64,000 nucleotides of DNA from Eubacterium oxidoreducens (GTDB taxonomy: Bacteria > Bacillota > Clostridia > Lachnospirales > Lachnospiraceae), in assembly GCF_900104415.1 (NCBI RefSeq), contig NZ_FMXR01000020.1, forward strand, positions 1-64,000, in the 5' to 3' direction. Position numbers and translations under genes: made by a program. Positions 28,403 to 37,915 of the stretch are shown here, one piece after another (position 1 is the first letter of the stretch; every line of letters begins with the position of its first letter). The notes beneath the pieces were generated by a model. It worked only from the letters and a program-made list of their open reading frames with translations, was not told the origin of the DNA and searched no databases.

Positions 28403-29573
28403 CTTGATTCCTCCTTAATTCTTCCCGAATTTCACGAATAGTCTTTCCCTCTTTTTGTGCCACATCCGCTACATCATCAAATTCATATTTTTTCTTTGAG
28501 ATTCCATATCCATGAGATTCCTTACAGCGTATTGGGCCGTATTTGGTCTGTTCTTGTGTGATTGTTCGTTCCAATACATATCTTTTAATACTCTTTTCCC
28601 GAACACCGATGGTTGTCGTGTGTTGGAAAATGGTTTCTAATATCATCTCTTTCTTATTTTCTTCACAGATTACGGTAAGATTTACTCCCGGCCTCGACTT
28701 TTTCATGCCAACCGGTGACGTAAATACTTCATTGACTCCCGCTTCAAATAAGCGTTCCATCGCATAAGCAATCTCTTCTCCTGTCATATCGTCCATATTG
28801 CAGTCAAGCTCAATCCGCTTATGCATCTGCTCTGACGTCACCCCAAGCATTGCGCGAAGACAATTCACCTGTGAAAAGTCTTTTGAACCCATGCCATAAC
28901 CAATCTCTTTTACTTTCATAATGGGCATTGGTCCAAATTCATCGGCATAGTATTTGATCAGCGCTGCACCGGTTGGCGTACACAATTCGCCCTCTATCTG
29001 TCCGCCATATATTGGCACATCTTTTAAAATATATGCCGTTGCGGGCGCCGGTACCGGCAGTACTCCATGCGCACAACGTACCTGTCCGCTACCGACATGT
29101 ATCGGCGAGACCACGACTTTCTCAGCTCCAAGCTGCTCCATCAAATAACATACAGCCACAACATCGGCCACTGCATCTAACATTCCTACTTCATGAAAAT
29201 GGATTTGTGTCACCGGTTCATTGTGTACCTGCGATTCTGCTTCGGCAATCAGTTGATAGACCTTTGCCGCATCCTGCTTCACCTTCTCGCTCACTTTCAT
29301 ATGCGATAGAATGTGCTCGATTTCATGCAGGCCACTGTGATGATGGTGATGCTCATGATGGTGCCCTTCTTGTACGCCGTCCACCAAAACATGCATCTGC
29401 GTTCCGGTAATGCCACTTTTAACAACGCTCTTAGCCTCATAGGTCACGTTTGGGATGTGCAGTTCATTTAGTGTCCTTAAGATGCTTTCCCGATCCGGCA
29501 ACAGCTCTAGCAATGCGGCTGTCAGCATATCTCCAGCAGCGCCCATCTTACACTCAAGATATAATGTCCTCAC
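28389..29573 (-). CDS. larC: LarC: nickel insertion protein, single uninterrupted frame
   Basis: 394 residues. It begins MRTLYLECKMGAAGDMLTAA and contains the family motifs TQIHFHEVGMLDAVADVVAV and GELCTPTGAALIKYYADEFG. A His-rich stretch (HHHEHHHHH, about residues 72-80) fits nickel binding. LarC is a CTP-dependent cyclometallase that puts Ni into the pincer nucleotide. In Lactobacillus plantarum it needs a programmed frameshift between larC1 and larC2; here both halves are one frame, so no frameshift is needed. Confidence 0.94.
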   Translation of the reverse strand: MRTLYLECKMGAAGDMLTAALLELLPDRESILRTLNELHIPNVTYEAKSVVKSGITGTQMHVLVDGVQEGHHHEHHHHHSGLHEIEHILSHMKVSEKVKQDAAKVYQLIAEAESQVHNEPVTQIHFHEVGMLDAVADVVAVCYLMEQLGAEKVVVSPIHVGSGQVRCAHGVLPVPAPATAYILKDVPIYGGQIEGELCTPTGAALIKYYADEFGPMPIMKVKEIGYGMGSKDFSQVNCLRAMLGVTSEQMHKRIELDCNMDDMTGEEIAYAMERLFEAGVNEVFTSPVGMKKSRPGVNLTVICEENKKEMILETIFQHTTTIGVREKSIKRYVLERTITQEQTKYGPIRCKESHGYGISKKKYEFDDVADVAQKEGKTIREIREELRRNQDDLQ

Positions 29574-29583
29574 TTACTTTCAC

Positions 29584-30351
29584 CTATTCCTTACAAAGAA
29601 TATCAACAATATGCGCGCCTGCTCCAAGAAGCTCCGGTCTCTCACAAACACTTCGCTGATATCTGATAAATTGTTCAAATTCCTCCTGCGTTAGCTGGTT
29701 CAAAAAAGGCCGCATATAGTTAGCAGCTCCATCCGGCGAGAGAATCGTCTTACGTAATAGCCCGGCCTCCTCCTTGATTCGATTGATCTCTTCAAGTCGC
29801 ACATAATCATATAAATCATCCGGTTTGGGCACCGTCTGAAAATCCTCATCAAAACGTCCTTCTTCCATGCATTCTAAGATATGTCTTTCCTTAAATGCGT
29901 ATGTAATTACGCTATATTCGTTCATTATATATGCTACAAAAATATGTCCGCCCGGCTTCGTGATGCGCTTTGCCTCTAAGAGAGCCTGCATCTTTTGCTC
30001 ATGTCCAATCAAATGATACATAGGTCCAAAGAATATCACCGCATCAAAACTATTATCTGCAAGTCGTTTTAATTTCAACGCATTTCCTTTAAATGCCGTA
30101 ATCTGAGGACATTTCTTTTGTAGTCTTCCAAGATTATGCTGTACCGGTTCTACCGCTGTTACATCATAGCCTTCTTCAAACAAAGGTATGCTGTAGCGCC
30201 CGGTCGCCGCCCCAATATCCGCAATCTTATCCCCCGGCTTAAGGTACTGATGGATAAAATCCATGGAAATGCGATACTCAATCTGTCCATGGCGTGAGTT
30301 TAATCTTTTTTCTTCATTAAATTTGTTGTAATACTCTTCTAGGTTTGTCAT
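29584..30351 (-). CDS. Class I SAM-dependent methyltransferase
   Basis: 255 residues. Motif I is KIADIGAATGRYSIPL; then a DVTAVEPVQHNLGRL acidic strand end, and a DAVIFFGPMYHL motif. The methyl acceptor is unknown. It lies 10 bases upstream of larC and abuts the next gene with no gap, so it belongs to the same operon. Confidence 0.85.
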   Translation of the reverse strand: MTNLEEYYNKFNEEKRLNSRHGQIEYRISMDFIHQYLKPGDKIADIGAATGRYSIPLFEEGYDVTAVEPVQHNLGRLQKKCPQITAFKGNALKLKRLADNSFDAVIFFGPMYHLIGHEQKMQALLEAKRITKPGGHIFVAYIMNEYSVITYAFKERHILECMEEGRFDEDFQTVPKPDDLYDYVRLEEINRIKEEAGLLRKTILSPDGAANYMRPFLNQLTQEEFEQFIRYQRSVCERPELLGAGAHIVDILCKE

Positions 30352-31017
30352 CTATTCAAAATCCTTTTTTAATACCGTTAGTAATGCATCCGGCCGTGCC
30401 CGATTAAGCAGGCTCTCTTCCCCGGCCCGACAAATCACTTTCTTATTATCCGGCGTCAGATGACCGATTTTATTACAGATCAAACCGGCTTTTTTACAGG
30501 CATCCACAACCTTCATCGCCCGTTTTGTTACAAGCAGATAGCAATCCTTTGATAACAAATCCCACGGATGCAAATCATAAAATTCGCAAAATTCTACCGT
30601 TTCTTGTCGAATCATCACCCGCCTTGCATCTATCCAAAAGCCTTTTTGGTAATCCTTTGCCAATTCGTTAAGACTCTTATTTAAACCGCCTTCTGTTACT
30701 TCATAGATTGCCGCAATTTCCAAATGTTTGGGCAGGGGTTTTGCTTCCATCTTCAAGCCCCTTGATACAACCCTTGGATGAATTCTTGTTTCTAATTCTT
30801 CTTTCTTGTACTTAGCCAGATAGACCGTTGCCGCATATCCTATATTCCCTACCAGCACTAGTTCATCTCCGGCACTTAATGGCTCTATCCTCTTATTTTT
30901 CTTTTGTGCTGTCACAATCTCCCAAAGCGTTTGATTTGCGTGCGTTTTATCTGTTATTTCTAAGAATTTTTTTAGTGTTTTGGCTCGAAGGGCTCTGTTT
31001 TTTTCTCTATCGTCCAT
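30352..31017 (-). CDS. AIR-synthase/HypE-like C-terminal domain protein
   Basis: 221 residues. From about residue 95 it resembles the C-terminal domain of the AIRS superfamily (HypE, SelD, PurM, ThiL): IAAIYEVTEGGLNKSLNELA, ARRVMIRQETVEFCEFYDLH and KAGLICNKIGHLT. The N-terminal ATP-binding half (with the usual Asp/Lys-rich glycine loop) is missing; only the region LSAGDELVLVGNIGYAATV links in. It is probably not a free-standing kinase-like enzyme. Its place beside larB/larC raises a link to nickel-enzyme maturation, but this is inference. It overlaps the upstream gene by 11 bases. Confidence 0.6.
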   Translation of the reverse strand: MDDREKNRALRAKTLKKFLEITDKTHANQTLWEIVTAQKKNKRIEPLSAGDELVLVGNIGYAATVYLAKYKKEELETRIHPRVVSRGLKMEAKPLPKHLEIAAIYEVTEGGLNKSLNELAKDYQKGFWIDARRVMIRQETVEFCEFYDLHPWDLLSKDCYLLVTKRAMKVVDACKKAGLICNKIGHLTPDNKKVICRAGEESLLNRARPDALLTVLKKDFE

Positions 31018-31981
31018 TCTTAAACGCCAATATTTCCTTGATCAAATCCACCTGGTTTGCAGCCAATGCTTTGAACATATCTCGCTTTGGACTAACTCCA
31101 TATTCTTTTTGTACGCGATACAGCTTAGACTCTAACTCGCCCATCTCGCTTAAGAAGAGCGCATAGTCTTTCTCCTCGCGAATCGTCTCTAAGGTTAACT
31201 CAATCTCTTCTTCAATCTCCGCAATCAGTCCATCCTTTAATTTGCCTGACCAGTTTAGCTCCTTGCAGAATTCATTTTTCTCATATTCACTGTCAAGTGA
31301 CCGCCAAATCAGCATGGTCGTATCCTCTTTTTTCAGTGCTGTTCCAAGACTTACGCCATCCAAAAGCAGCTGATAGCGCACAAAGTCTTCATCTTCTGTC
31401 TCAACCTGCTGCAGTGCGAAACAACGATTGATGTTTTTCGCTTCGTCGCGTATGATCTGCAATACAACATCCCATTCATTGTCCTCTAAACTTGTATAGG
31501 TAAATCCCTTTGTTTGCGATAGGATATTTGCCCAGAATTTTTCTACATAATTTCTTAAATAATCCGGATATGCCTTAATAGAAATCGGTGTTCTTGTCAC
31601 CAATCCTTCTGCAATAGCATCAAAGAGTTCTTCCTCTTCATCTAATGACGCCAGCGTGAACTCCTCGATGAATTCTTCCTCTTCTTCCGGCAATTCGGCA
31701 AACAGCATTTCGTCCTCATCGCCTAGTTCTACGGCTCCCGTAAATAAATCCTCTTCATCTAAGATCTCATCGTCATCTACGTTTACAACCAAAAGACGTG
31801 TCCCCGGCTCGAAGTCACCGACCATTTCCTTGCATTCATACCAGGCTACAACACTTCCCTTTGGATCGTCAAAGGAACGAATCCCCATCTCTTGAAACAG
31901 CTTAAGTGCCTCATCTAGCATCTTGTTATTGTTAGCGGCATCTGCGTCTGCCACATATAAAATCTTCTCAACTTTGGACAT
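31007..31981 (-). CDS. Acidic cytoplasmic protein of unknown function
   Basis: 324 residues with no signal peptide or membrane helix. I do not recognise the family. An N-terminal 75-residue part is followed by a very acidic middle (runs of Asp and Glu around residues 70-125) and a helical C-terminal half with a long coiled-coil-like stretch (EEIELTLETIREEKDYALFLSEM). It appears to be first in the operon that runs through the AIRS-like, methyltransferase, larC, reductase and larB genes, with overlaps or gaps of under 15 bases throughout. Confidence 0.7.
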   Translation of the reverse strand: MSKVEKILYVADADAANNNKMLDEALKLFQEMGIRSFDDPKGSVVAWYECKEMVGDFEPGTRLLVVNVDDDEILDEEDLFTGAVELGDEDEMLFAELPEEEEEFIEEFTLASLDEEEELFDAIAEGLVTRTPISIKAYPDYLRNYVEKFWANILSQTKGFTYTSLEDNEWDVVLQIIRDEAKNINRCFALQQVETEDEDFVRYQLLLDGVSLGTALKKEDTTMLIWRSLDSEYEKNEFCKELNWSGKLKDGLIAEIEEEIELTLETIREEKDYALFLSEMGELESKLYRVQKEYGVSPKRDMFKALAANQVDLIKEILAFKNGR

Positions 31982-32069
31982 CCATCATTCCCCTTTTTCA
32001 TTCGCTGTGTTTATTCATTCTTATCTCTTATTATAGCATATCTACTCTATATTCTCCCATCAAAATAAC

Positions 32070-32240
32070 CCTCCTTGCCGGGCAGCTTTTTCGTCCGGTA
32101 AGGAGGGGTCGTCAAGACTCGCTCGCGAGTCTTGCGCGCCGGATTCGGGTCTGCTTCAGCAGACAAATTCCTGTCCGAATCCGTGCGCATCCTCGCGGAG
32201 CGTTTAACTCAGTCGGGGTACAAGCTCCGACTGAGTTAAA
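32070..32240. repeat. Cluster of four strong hairpins in the 275-base gap after the beta-helix gene
   Basis: Four inverted repeats follow each other: 32070-32106 (CCTCCTTGCCGG / CCGGTAAGGAGG); 32113-32134 (CAAGACTCG / CGAGTCTTG, loop of four); 32139-32183 (CGGATTCGG / CCGAATCCG, enclosing GTCTGC-TTCA-GCAGAC); and 32203-32240 (TTTAACTCAGTCGG / CCGACTGAGTTAAA). The block is more GC-rich than its surroundings and contains no gene. It could be a structured RNA, an interspersed palindromic repeat or a complex terminator. Confidence 0.7.
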
Positions 32241-32256
32241 TCGTTTTATTGTTATC

Positions 32257-34851
32257 TTATTGTTTTGCCGTCAGCGATGTACTGCTTGTACCTCCGGTAT
32301 ATCCATTGTAATAATCATAGGTATAATCTGTATACTGGCTTGATAACGTTCCACCTGTGGAAAGCGTATAAGAACTTCCATTTGTAAGGCTTGGTGATGA
32401 GTAAAATACGCTGCTTGCGCTCATTGGTGCCTTCACTGCTATCAAGGTTGTTGAACCACTTAGGATTGCTACTGCCGCACCTGATGAAATAGACACAGAA
32501 GATGAGCTTTGGCCGCCATGTCCACTCGAACCTGGGCCACCTGTCTGACTGCTACTCGAAATGTAAGCCTGATTTACCGTTGTTGGCGTACCGTCTCCTT
32601 GCATCGAACTTGAACCAAGTGTCAATACAGTTGCACCTGATTCAAGAACAAAATCATCATCCTTATCAATCGGAGAGTTTGATGTACTTGCACCTACCCC
32701 GTATACAATGGTCGTTCCTCCATATATATACAAACTTCCATTACAATCAAGACCATCTCCATCCGATGAATATGTGATCGTCTTAGTGCTTGATCCATTT
32801 GGTACCGTTACCGAATGCGTCTGGTCTGCACCGATTGTTACATTCACATAACCACTATTAATGGTTAATGAATTGCCATCTTGTGATGTACTTTTCTTCA
32901 CATAAGTTTCTTCCGTTTCATCTTCATACGTATAAACCAGCGTCTTAGAGGATGCATTAATTCCATCATCGTTTGAATAGACTCGAACCTGTGGGCTATC
33001 TGATCCGTTACCGATTGTAATTGCTTTTGCTTCTATGCCTTCATATGCTGTTGTCACTTTGACCATTGTATCTCCACTAATGGATAAGTCATTCGCTGCA
33101 GTAATTCCCTCATCCGCTGCGGCAAGTGTCAATGTTCCGCCACTAATCGACCCGGAATTATTTGCCTGAATGGCACACTCCGGTGAACCGATGATATAAA
33201 CCCCGGTTCCGGTTGCAGAATAACCACTTGTACTAAGAGAATTCGCCTTAACACCGGTCTGCGTGGTATCGATTGTAATGGTTCCGCCACTGATGGTTAA
33301 ACTGCCGGATGCCTCTTTCGTATATTGTGTCCCTGCCGTATAGTCAGAACCATCTTCTACCGATGTGTAAGAATATGTCTTCGCCTTTGTTCCGGCCTTA
33401 ATGCCTTTATGACTTCCTGTGTCATAATTTATCGTTTCTGTTTTGGTATCACCGGATTCACTTAATGCATTCGCAGTACTTGAAATACTGTTAGATGCGT
33501 AAAAATTCGTTGCTGCATACTGATATAACGTTTCAATATTAATCGTTCCTCCGGAAATATCAACATTTTCTGCCTGAATTCCATCACCATAGCAATTGCT
33601 GATTGTTACGGTTCCTCCCGAGATTGTTGCAGTTCCACTCTTAGCATTTATTCCATCATCGTAGGTGCCATTTGTTGTAATCGTTCCATCGGTAATGGTG
33701 ATATTACTACTCTTTGATTTAAGAGCTCCACCAAGATTCGACGTTAACGTCAACTCTCCACCTGCCACTGTAATGCCGCTGTTTGTTCCCTTCAGACAAT
33801 CACCGTTTGAAGTAATGCTAATCGCTCCACTGTTGATGGTTAATCCTCCCTTGGTTGTGATCCCATCAGTGGGGTCATAATCTCCAAAATCCGTAGTTAC
33901 GTCAATTGCATCAATTACAGAAAGAGAGGCGTCTTTATCCTCTATATCTGCCCCAAGAATAAGCGAATATTTTTTTGCACTTTGATAGATAACTCCACTT
34001 GCCGGCTCGGAAGTATTCGTATACGTGCCATACCCTTTTATTATCGAATCTCCTCTTAATACAATAGTGGTATTCGCACTAGTCTGAATGACCGGATTAT
34101 TTCCCTCAAAAGAACTGTTATCAATATATAAATCATTTAATACCAACGTCACTTCAACGTCGGATGTAATCTCAATTCCGGTCAACGGATTACTTAAAGA
34201 TCCTCCTGTTAATTCATAGGTGCCTGCTGCTGTGATTGTAATTGTCCTTATCTCATCACTTGTTGCAATCGTCATATTATCATCGGTTGTATCCGCTACC
34301 GACTCAAGATCTACAGACTCTGTAATAGTTCCAACCGTCAGATAATTTTCCGTTGTTCCGGTCGTATCATCTGTCGTAATATCATCCGTCTCTGTATCAT
34401 CCGTCGTAGTATCATCTGTTGTCGTATCATCACTGGTGCTGGATGAAGAATCCGTAGTGCTTGAAGACTTCTTAATCGTATACTTATACGTCTTTGTCGC
34501 CTTCTTCACCTTCGTAGTTTTTAGCTTTCTATTTGTAACCTTTTTTGAAGATTTCACCGCATAAATCTTCAATTTTGTTGTTTTGGTAAATGTCAGTTTC
34601 TTCGTCTTACCACTTTTTATTACCTTTTTGGTCGTAAGCTTTTTAGAACCGGTCGTATAATAGATTTTATAACCCTTCTTTGCCTTAATCTTGATAGTGA
34701 CCTTGTCCTTATAGGTGCCTGCTTTTTTAGAGATGGTATACTTTGTCGTATTTACTTTCCCGGTTGCAGCCTGCGTGTTCATCATTGGTGTAAAGCCGGC
34801 TACTACCACCACTGCGAGTGCCAATGCGAACAATTTCCTAACGTTTTTCAT
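32257..34851 (-). CDS. Secreted beta-helix carbohydrate-binding protein (DUF4353/Cthe_2159-like)
   Basis: 864 residues. Signal peptide (KLFALALAVVVVAGFTPMMNTQAA), then a Lys/Thr-rich beta module of about 100 residues that looks like a chitobiase-type C-terminal repeat (ISKKAGTYKDKVTIKIKAKK). A Thr/Asp linker follows, then a long repetitive parallel beta-helix with rungs such as GTATISGGTVTISNCYGDGI and GGTITIDTTQTGVKANSL. This is the pattern of the DUF4353 family, whose Clostridium thermocellum member Cthe_2159 binds polygalacturonate. Extracellular polysaccharide binding is inferred by family. No anchor is visible at the C-terminus. Confidence 0.82.
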   Translation of the reverse strand: MKNVRKLFALALAVVVVAGFTPMMNTQAATGKVNTTKYTISKKAGTYKDKVTIKIKAKKGYKIYYTTGSKKLTTKKVIKSGKTKKLTFTKTTKLKIYAVKSSKKVTNRKLKTTKVKKATKTYKYTIKKSSSTTDSSSSTSDDTTTDDTTTDDTETDDITTDDTTGTTENYLTVGTITESVDLESVADTTDDNMTIATSDEIRTITITAAGTYELTGGSLSNPLTGIEITSDVEVTLVLNDLYIDNSSFEGNNPVIQTSANTTIVLRGDSIIKGYGTYTNTSEPASGVIYQSAKKYSLILGADIEDKDASLSVIDAIDVTTDFGDYDPTDGITTKGGLTINSGAISITSNGDCLKGTNSGITVAGGELTLTSNLGGALKSKSSNITITDGTITTNGTYDDGINAKSGTATISGGTVTISNCYGDGIQAENVDISGGTINIETLYQYAATNFYASNSISSTANALSESGDTKTETINYDTGSHKGIKAGTKAKTYSYTSVEDGSDYTAGTQYTKEASGSLTISGGTITIDTTQTGVKANSLSTSGYSATGTGVYIIGSPECAIQANNSGSISGGTLTLAAADEGITAANDLSISGDTMVKVTTAYEGIEAKAITIGNGSDSPQVRVYSNDDGINASSKTLVYTYEDETEETYVKKSTSQDGNSLTINSGYVNVTIGADQTHSVTVPNGSSTKTITYSSDGDGLDCNGSLYIYGGTTIVYGVGASTSNSPIDKDDDFVLESGATVLTLGSSSMQGDGTPTTVNQAYISSSSQTGGPGSSGHGGQSSSSVSISSGAAVAILSGSTTLIAVKAPMSASSVFYSSPSLTNGSSYTLSTGGTLSSQYTDYTYDYYNGYTGGTSSTSLTAKQ

Positions 34852-34900
34852 ACGTTTCCTCCTTTTTTGTTACTACATGACAACCTCTCATCCCTCGATT

Positions 34901-35449
34901 TTATAACATTTCCCCTAATGCCTCTAAAACCTTCTTTGCTATTTCATTCCTGTTTTCAATTGTAACTTCCAAAACCATGACGTCCTCACGAGATGCTATT
35001 TCCTGCAGAAATTCGCGATTGGTTTTCTGTAGGACTCCGACTATGTGTTTGCCACGATTCAGGCACTCTACAACTGCCTGGTTAAATTGTGTTGCCTCTT
35101 TCTCAAGCCGACCTAGTTCATCCATCCAAATAATGTCGGCATCTGTAAGCGCCTCCCGAAGCAGATCTGCCCCAAAGCAATCAAAAGTCTCCGTAATTCC
35201 CATTCTTCGCATTCCGTTCGCCGTATGAAAGCAAAGTGCGATCGGAATATCATTTACATCGTTTTCCCTCTCCATCAGAGAGTGCATATAAAAACCTCGT
35301 CTTTTGTTGTGAATGGAAAATGGTAAGGTCTGAAATCCCCCCACGCGATATCCCTGTTCGCAAAGTGTTTCTAAAACCTTTCCTAGTGCTGTTGACTTTC
35401 CAACCTGCTTTTCCCCTGTCAAAAATATATGTTTCACGTCTTGCTTCAT
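34901..35449 (-). CDS. THEP1-like nucleoside triphosphatase
   Basis: 182 residues. Walker A GEKQVGKST and Walker B-like DIIWMDELGRLE identify the NTPase_1/THEP1 family, which hydrolyses nucleoside triphosphates in vitro. The biological role is not known. About 50 bases separate it from the beta-helix gene in the same direction. Confidence 0.85.
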   Translation of the reverse strand: MKQDVKHIFLTGEKQVGKSTALGKVLETLCEQGYRVGGFQTLPFSIHNKRRGFYMHSLMERENDVNDIPIALCFHTANGMRRMGITETFDCFGADLLREALTDADIIWMDELGRLEKEATQFNQAVVECLNRGKHIVGVLQKTNREFLQEIASREDVMVLEVTIENRNEIAKKVLEALGEML

Positions 35450-35545
35450 TTCTTTAACCTCGTAATAATTATGATACTATCTTTCCTATCATTTTACTAG
35501 AACCTTTATATTATGAATGCATAACGCTTATCAATTGCTGTAAAC

Positions 35546-35583
35546 AAAAAATCCGCCGCAAATAATGCGACGGATTTTCCTCT
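35546..35583 (-). terminator. Terminator of the formate/nitrite channel gene
   Basis: On the minus strand AAAATCCGTCGCA, loop TTATT, then TGCGGCGGATTTTTT. The stem is 9-10 bp with a T-run. Confidence 0.85.
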
Positions 35584-35596
35584 TTAATTATAGGAG

Positions 35597-36424
35597 TTAT
35601 GCTTCTTTCTTTGTTCCTTTTAAGTAGCATCCCCAGTAAATCAGTCCAACAAGAACCAAACCACCGACAATGTTACCGAGTGATACCGGCAATAGGTTCT
35701 TACCAAACATAGCACCCCACGTCAGATTCGAAAAATCAACACCTGCGTCTGTTGCTGCCTGTGCCCATGTATCATTTAATTTACAAAGAAGACCGATTGA
35801 GATGTACTGCATATTCGCAACACTATGCTCAAAACCTTCTAATACGAAAAGCATAATCGGGAAATAAAGACCAATAATCTTTCCGCCTACGGACTTCGCT
35901 GCAAATGCCATCCAAACAGCAATACATACTAAGAAGTTACATCCGATACCTTTCATGAAAGCATCTCCGAATGTCATAGATGTCTTTGCTACTGCTGTTG
36001 AAATATAAGATACTGCCAGCTGATTAGAGAATAAATTTGCCTGATGTCCACCTACGGTAATTAAAGATACCAAGATACCTCCAGCTAAGTTACCAATCCA
36101 AACAAATACCCAGTTCTTAATCATCTGTCCAACCGTAATTTCTTTTTGTAATAAAGGAATGATTAACAGACAGTTACCTGTAAATAATTCGGAACCTGCA
36201 ATTAATACCATTGCAAGACCGCCAGGGAATACAACTGCTCCTAAGAACTTTGCAAGTGAAGCATTATCAACTGTTGATCCTACTGTTGTTGCTCCTACTG
36301 CTGCAAAACCAATGAACATACCTGCCAAGAGTCCTAAGAAAATCATCTTTGCGATGCTTAAGTTTGCCTTTCCTTTACCGATAGCAACATAATTTTTTGC
36401 CACTTCTGCTGGTGAATTAATCAT
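35597..36424 (-). CDS. focA: Formate/nitrite transporter family channel
   Basis: 275 residues with six membrane helices. FocA/NirC signatures are LFTGNCLLIIPLLQKEITVG and the VWIGNLAGG region. A pentameric anion channel; formate is the likely substrate in a fermenter, but nitrite or hydrosulfide members exist and are not separable by eye. A GTAGGAGG ribosome site precedes the start. It stands alone with its own terminator, and no pyruvate-formate lyase gene is adjacent. Confidence 0.85.
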   Translation of the reverse strand: MINSPAEVAKNYVAIGKGKANLSIAKMIFLGLLAGMFIGFAAVGATTVGSTVDNASLAKFLGAVVFPGGLAMVLIAGSELFTGNCLLIIPLLQKEITVGQMIKNWVFVWIGNLAGGILVSLITVGGHQANLFSNQLAVSYISTAVAKTSMTFGDAFMKGIGCNFLVCIAVWMAFAAKSVGGKIIGLYFPIMLFVLEGFEHSVANMQYISIGLLCKLNDTWAQAATDAGVDFSNLTWGAMFGKNLLPVSLGNIVGGLVLVGLIYWGCYLKGTKKEA

Positions 36425-36911
36425 AATTTTCCAACCTCCTACTTATTAATACTTTATATTGCTAAACAGGTTTCTATTTATGCTTTTCCCTATTCTTGTG
36501 TGCCATCAACTTAGCCCATCTATGTATTAAATAGAAAACCCATATAAGCCGTTTGTATTTTTATAAGTTCAATTTTCCTACAGTCCCTATTATATGGTCT
36601 TAACCTTCAAATGCAACATTGATAACTTTTTGGCAATTCTTTGTGGTCTTTTGTTTGTGCATATTGCATATCGCTCTAATTTCTAATGTAATTTGCTCAT
36701 TTTGTATCTTCTTTTCAATACAATTTACCTTAGATTCATGGGGGTTTCCAAAATGTTATCGACAATTTTTTCGTTATTTATTTATCAATTATCCGTTGAC
36801 TTTTGACAAAACTAACATTTATCAAGCTTTCAACCGGCGAAAAGAATTTCATTTTTGTTTGTTTTGCTACAAACCAATCGGTAATCAAGGAACCAAATGG
36901 TGTGTTTCTTA
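36425..36911. other. AT-rich intergenic region between focA and the EamA gene
   Basis: About 490 bases between divergent genes with no convincing open frame. It should contain the focA promoter, but no clear boxes or palindromic operator were seen. The promoter of the EamA gene is at its right end. Confidence 0.6.
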
Positions 36912-36940
36912 TTGACTATATTTTTCCTTTCTTCTATAGT
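36912..36940 (+). promoter_or_regulatory. Vegetative promoter of the EamA transporter gene
   Basis: TTGACT (36912-36917), 17 bases, TATAGT (36935-36940). A start site near 36947 rules out an initiation codon at 36897. Confidence 0.75.
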
Positions 36941-36977
36941 AAAACAGAAAAAAATAAAAGGTATGGTATCAAAGAAT

Positions 36978-37901
36978 ATGAAAAAGTTTGCAATCTTCAT
37001 GCCACTTCTTGCAGGAATCTGCTGGGGCCTTACCGGTCTTTTTGTACGAAACCTGGGAGATCACGGGCTTAGTAATGTATCAATTTTGGGTGGAAGAACC
37101 GTCTTCGCCGTTCTCATTTTGCTGATTGGAATTCTTATTTATAATAAAGAGCGGTTAAAAATACGACATCTTAAGGATCTTGTGTTTATTATTTTGGCCG
37201 GCTTTGTTGGCTCTTTTGCCTTAAATGTCTGCTATAATTACACAATTAGCGTCATGACCATGTCACTTGCTGCCATCTTATTATGTCTTGCACCCATCTT
37301 TACTCTGATTTTGGCTGCCATCTTCTTTCGTGAGAAAATTACCACCAAGAAAGTGTTGTGCATGGTCTTTGCCATATTCGGCTGCGTTTTGGCAAGTGGA
37401 ATTGTCGGCGACAATTCCAGCGTAAATGTCACGCTTCTTGGCGTCTTTATCGGGCTTTTGAGCGCTTTCTTTTATGGTGTATACAGCATCTGCAGTAAAG
37501 TCGTGACAAATGATGGATATACCTCGCTGACCATTACTTTCTATTCACAAGTGGTTATCCTGATTGCCTGCATTCCATTTACCAATTGGAACAGTGTCCT
37601 TCATTATATGGCCTCAGATCCTTTCCCTCATAGCGCAATCTTAATTATTCATGCGTTATTATCATCGGCTGTTCCCTATCTGCTTTTAGTGTCTTCTTTT
37701 CATCATATGGATACGGGACTTGCCACCATCATTGCCTCCGGTGCAGAACCGGTTACCGCGGCCGTCCTTGGTATGTTTTTTTATCAGGAGATCCCAACCG
37801 TCATCATCGGCATCGGGCTGGTGATTACCATTGTAGCCTTGTGCATCTTGTTAAAACCGGATGCTCCACCAAAAGAAGAACCTAGCCAAGTGCCTTCTTA
37901 A
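36978..37901 (+). CDS. EamA/DMT-superfamily transporter
   Basis: 307 residues from MKKFAIFMPLLAGICWGLTG with ten membrane helices in two EamA halves (the second begins VTLLGVFIGLLSAFFYGVYSICS). Probably an exporter of amino acids or metabolites; the substrate is unknown. The start is the Met just before the first helix. An in-frame ATG at 36963 is the alternative; neither has ideal ribosome-site spacing (AAAAGG is 1 or 16 bases away). The 3' end overlaps the convergent znuA by 20 bases. Confidence 0.87.
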   Translation: MKKFAIFMPLLAGICWGLTGLFVRNLGDHGLSNVSILGGRTVFAVLILLIGILIYNKERLKIRHLKDLVFIILAGFVGSFALNVCYNYTISVMTMSLAAILLCLAPIFTLILAAIFFREKITTKKVLCMVFAIFGCVLASGIVGDNSSVNVTLLGVFIGLLSAFFYGVYSICSKVVTNDGYTSLTITFYSQVVILIACIPFTNWNSVLHYMASDPFPHSAILIIHALLSSAVPYLLLVSSFHHMDTGLATIIASGAEPVTAAVLGMFFYQEIPTVIIGIGLVITIVALCILLKPDAPPKEEPSQVPS

Positions 37902-37915
37902 GCACCGCCAGGTTC
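37878..37915. terminator. Hairpin within the overlapping ends of two convergent genes
   Basis: GAACCT ... GTGC, loop, GCAC ... AGGTTC spans both stop codons. Arms are short and interrupted and there is no T-run, so its use as a terminator is uncertain. Confidence 0.35.

Noticed and set aside
28389-29573. Programmed frameshift in larC
   Set aside because: Unlike the Lactobacillus gene, the two halves are in one uninterrupted frame here.
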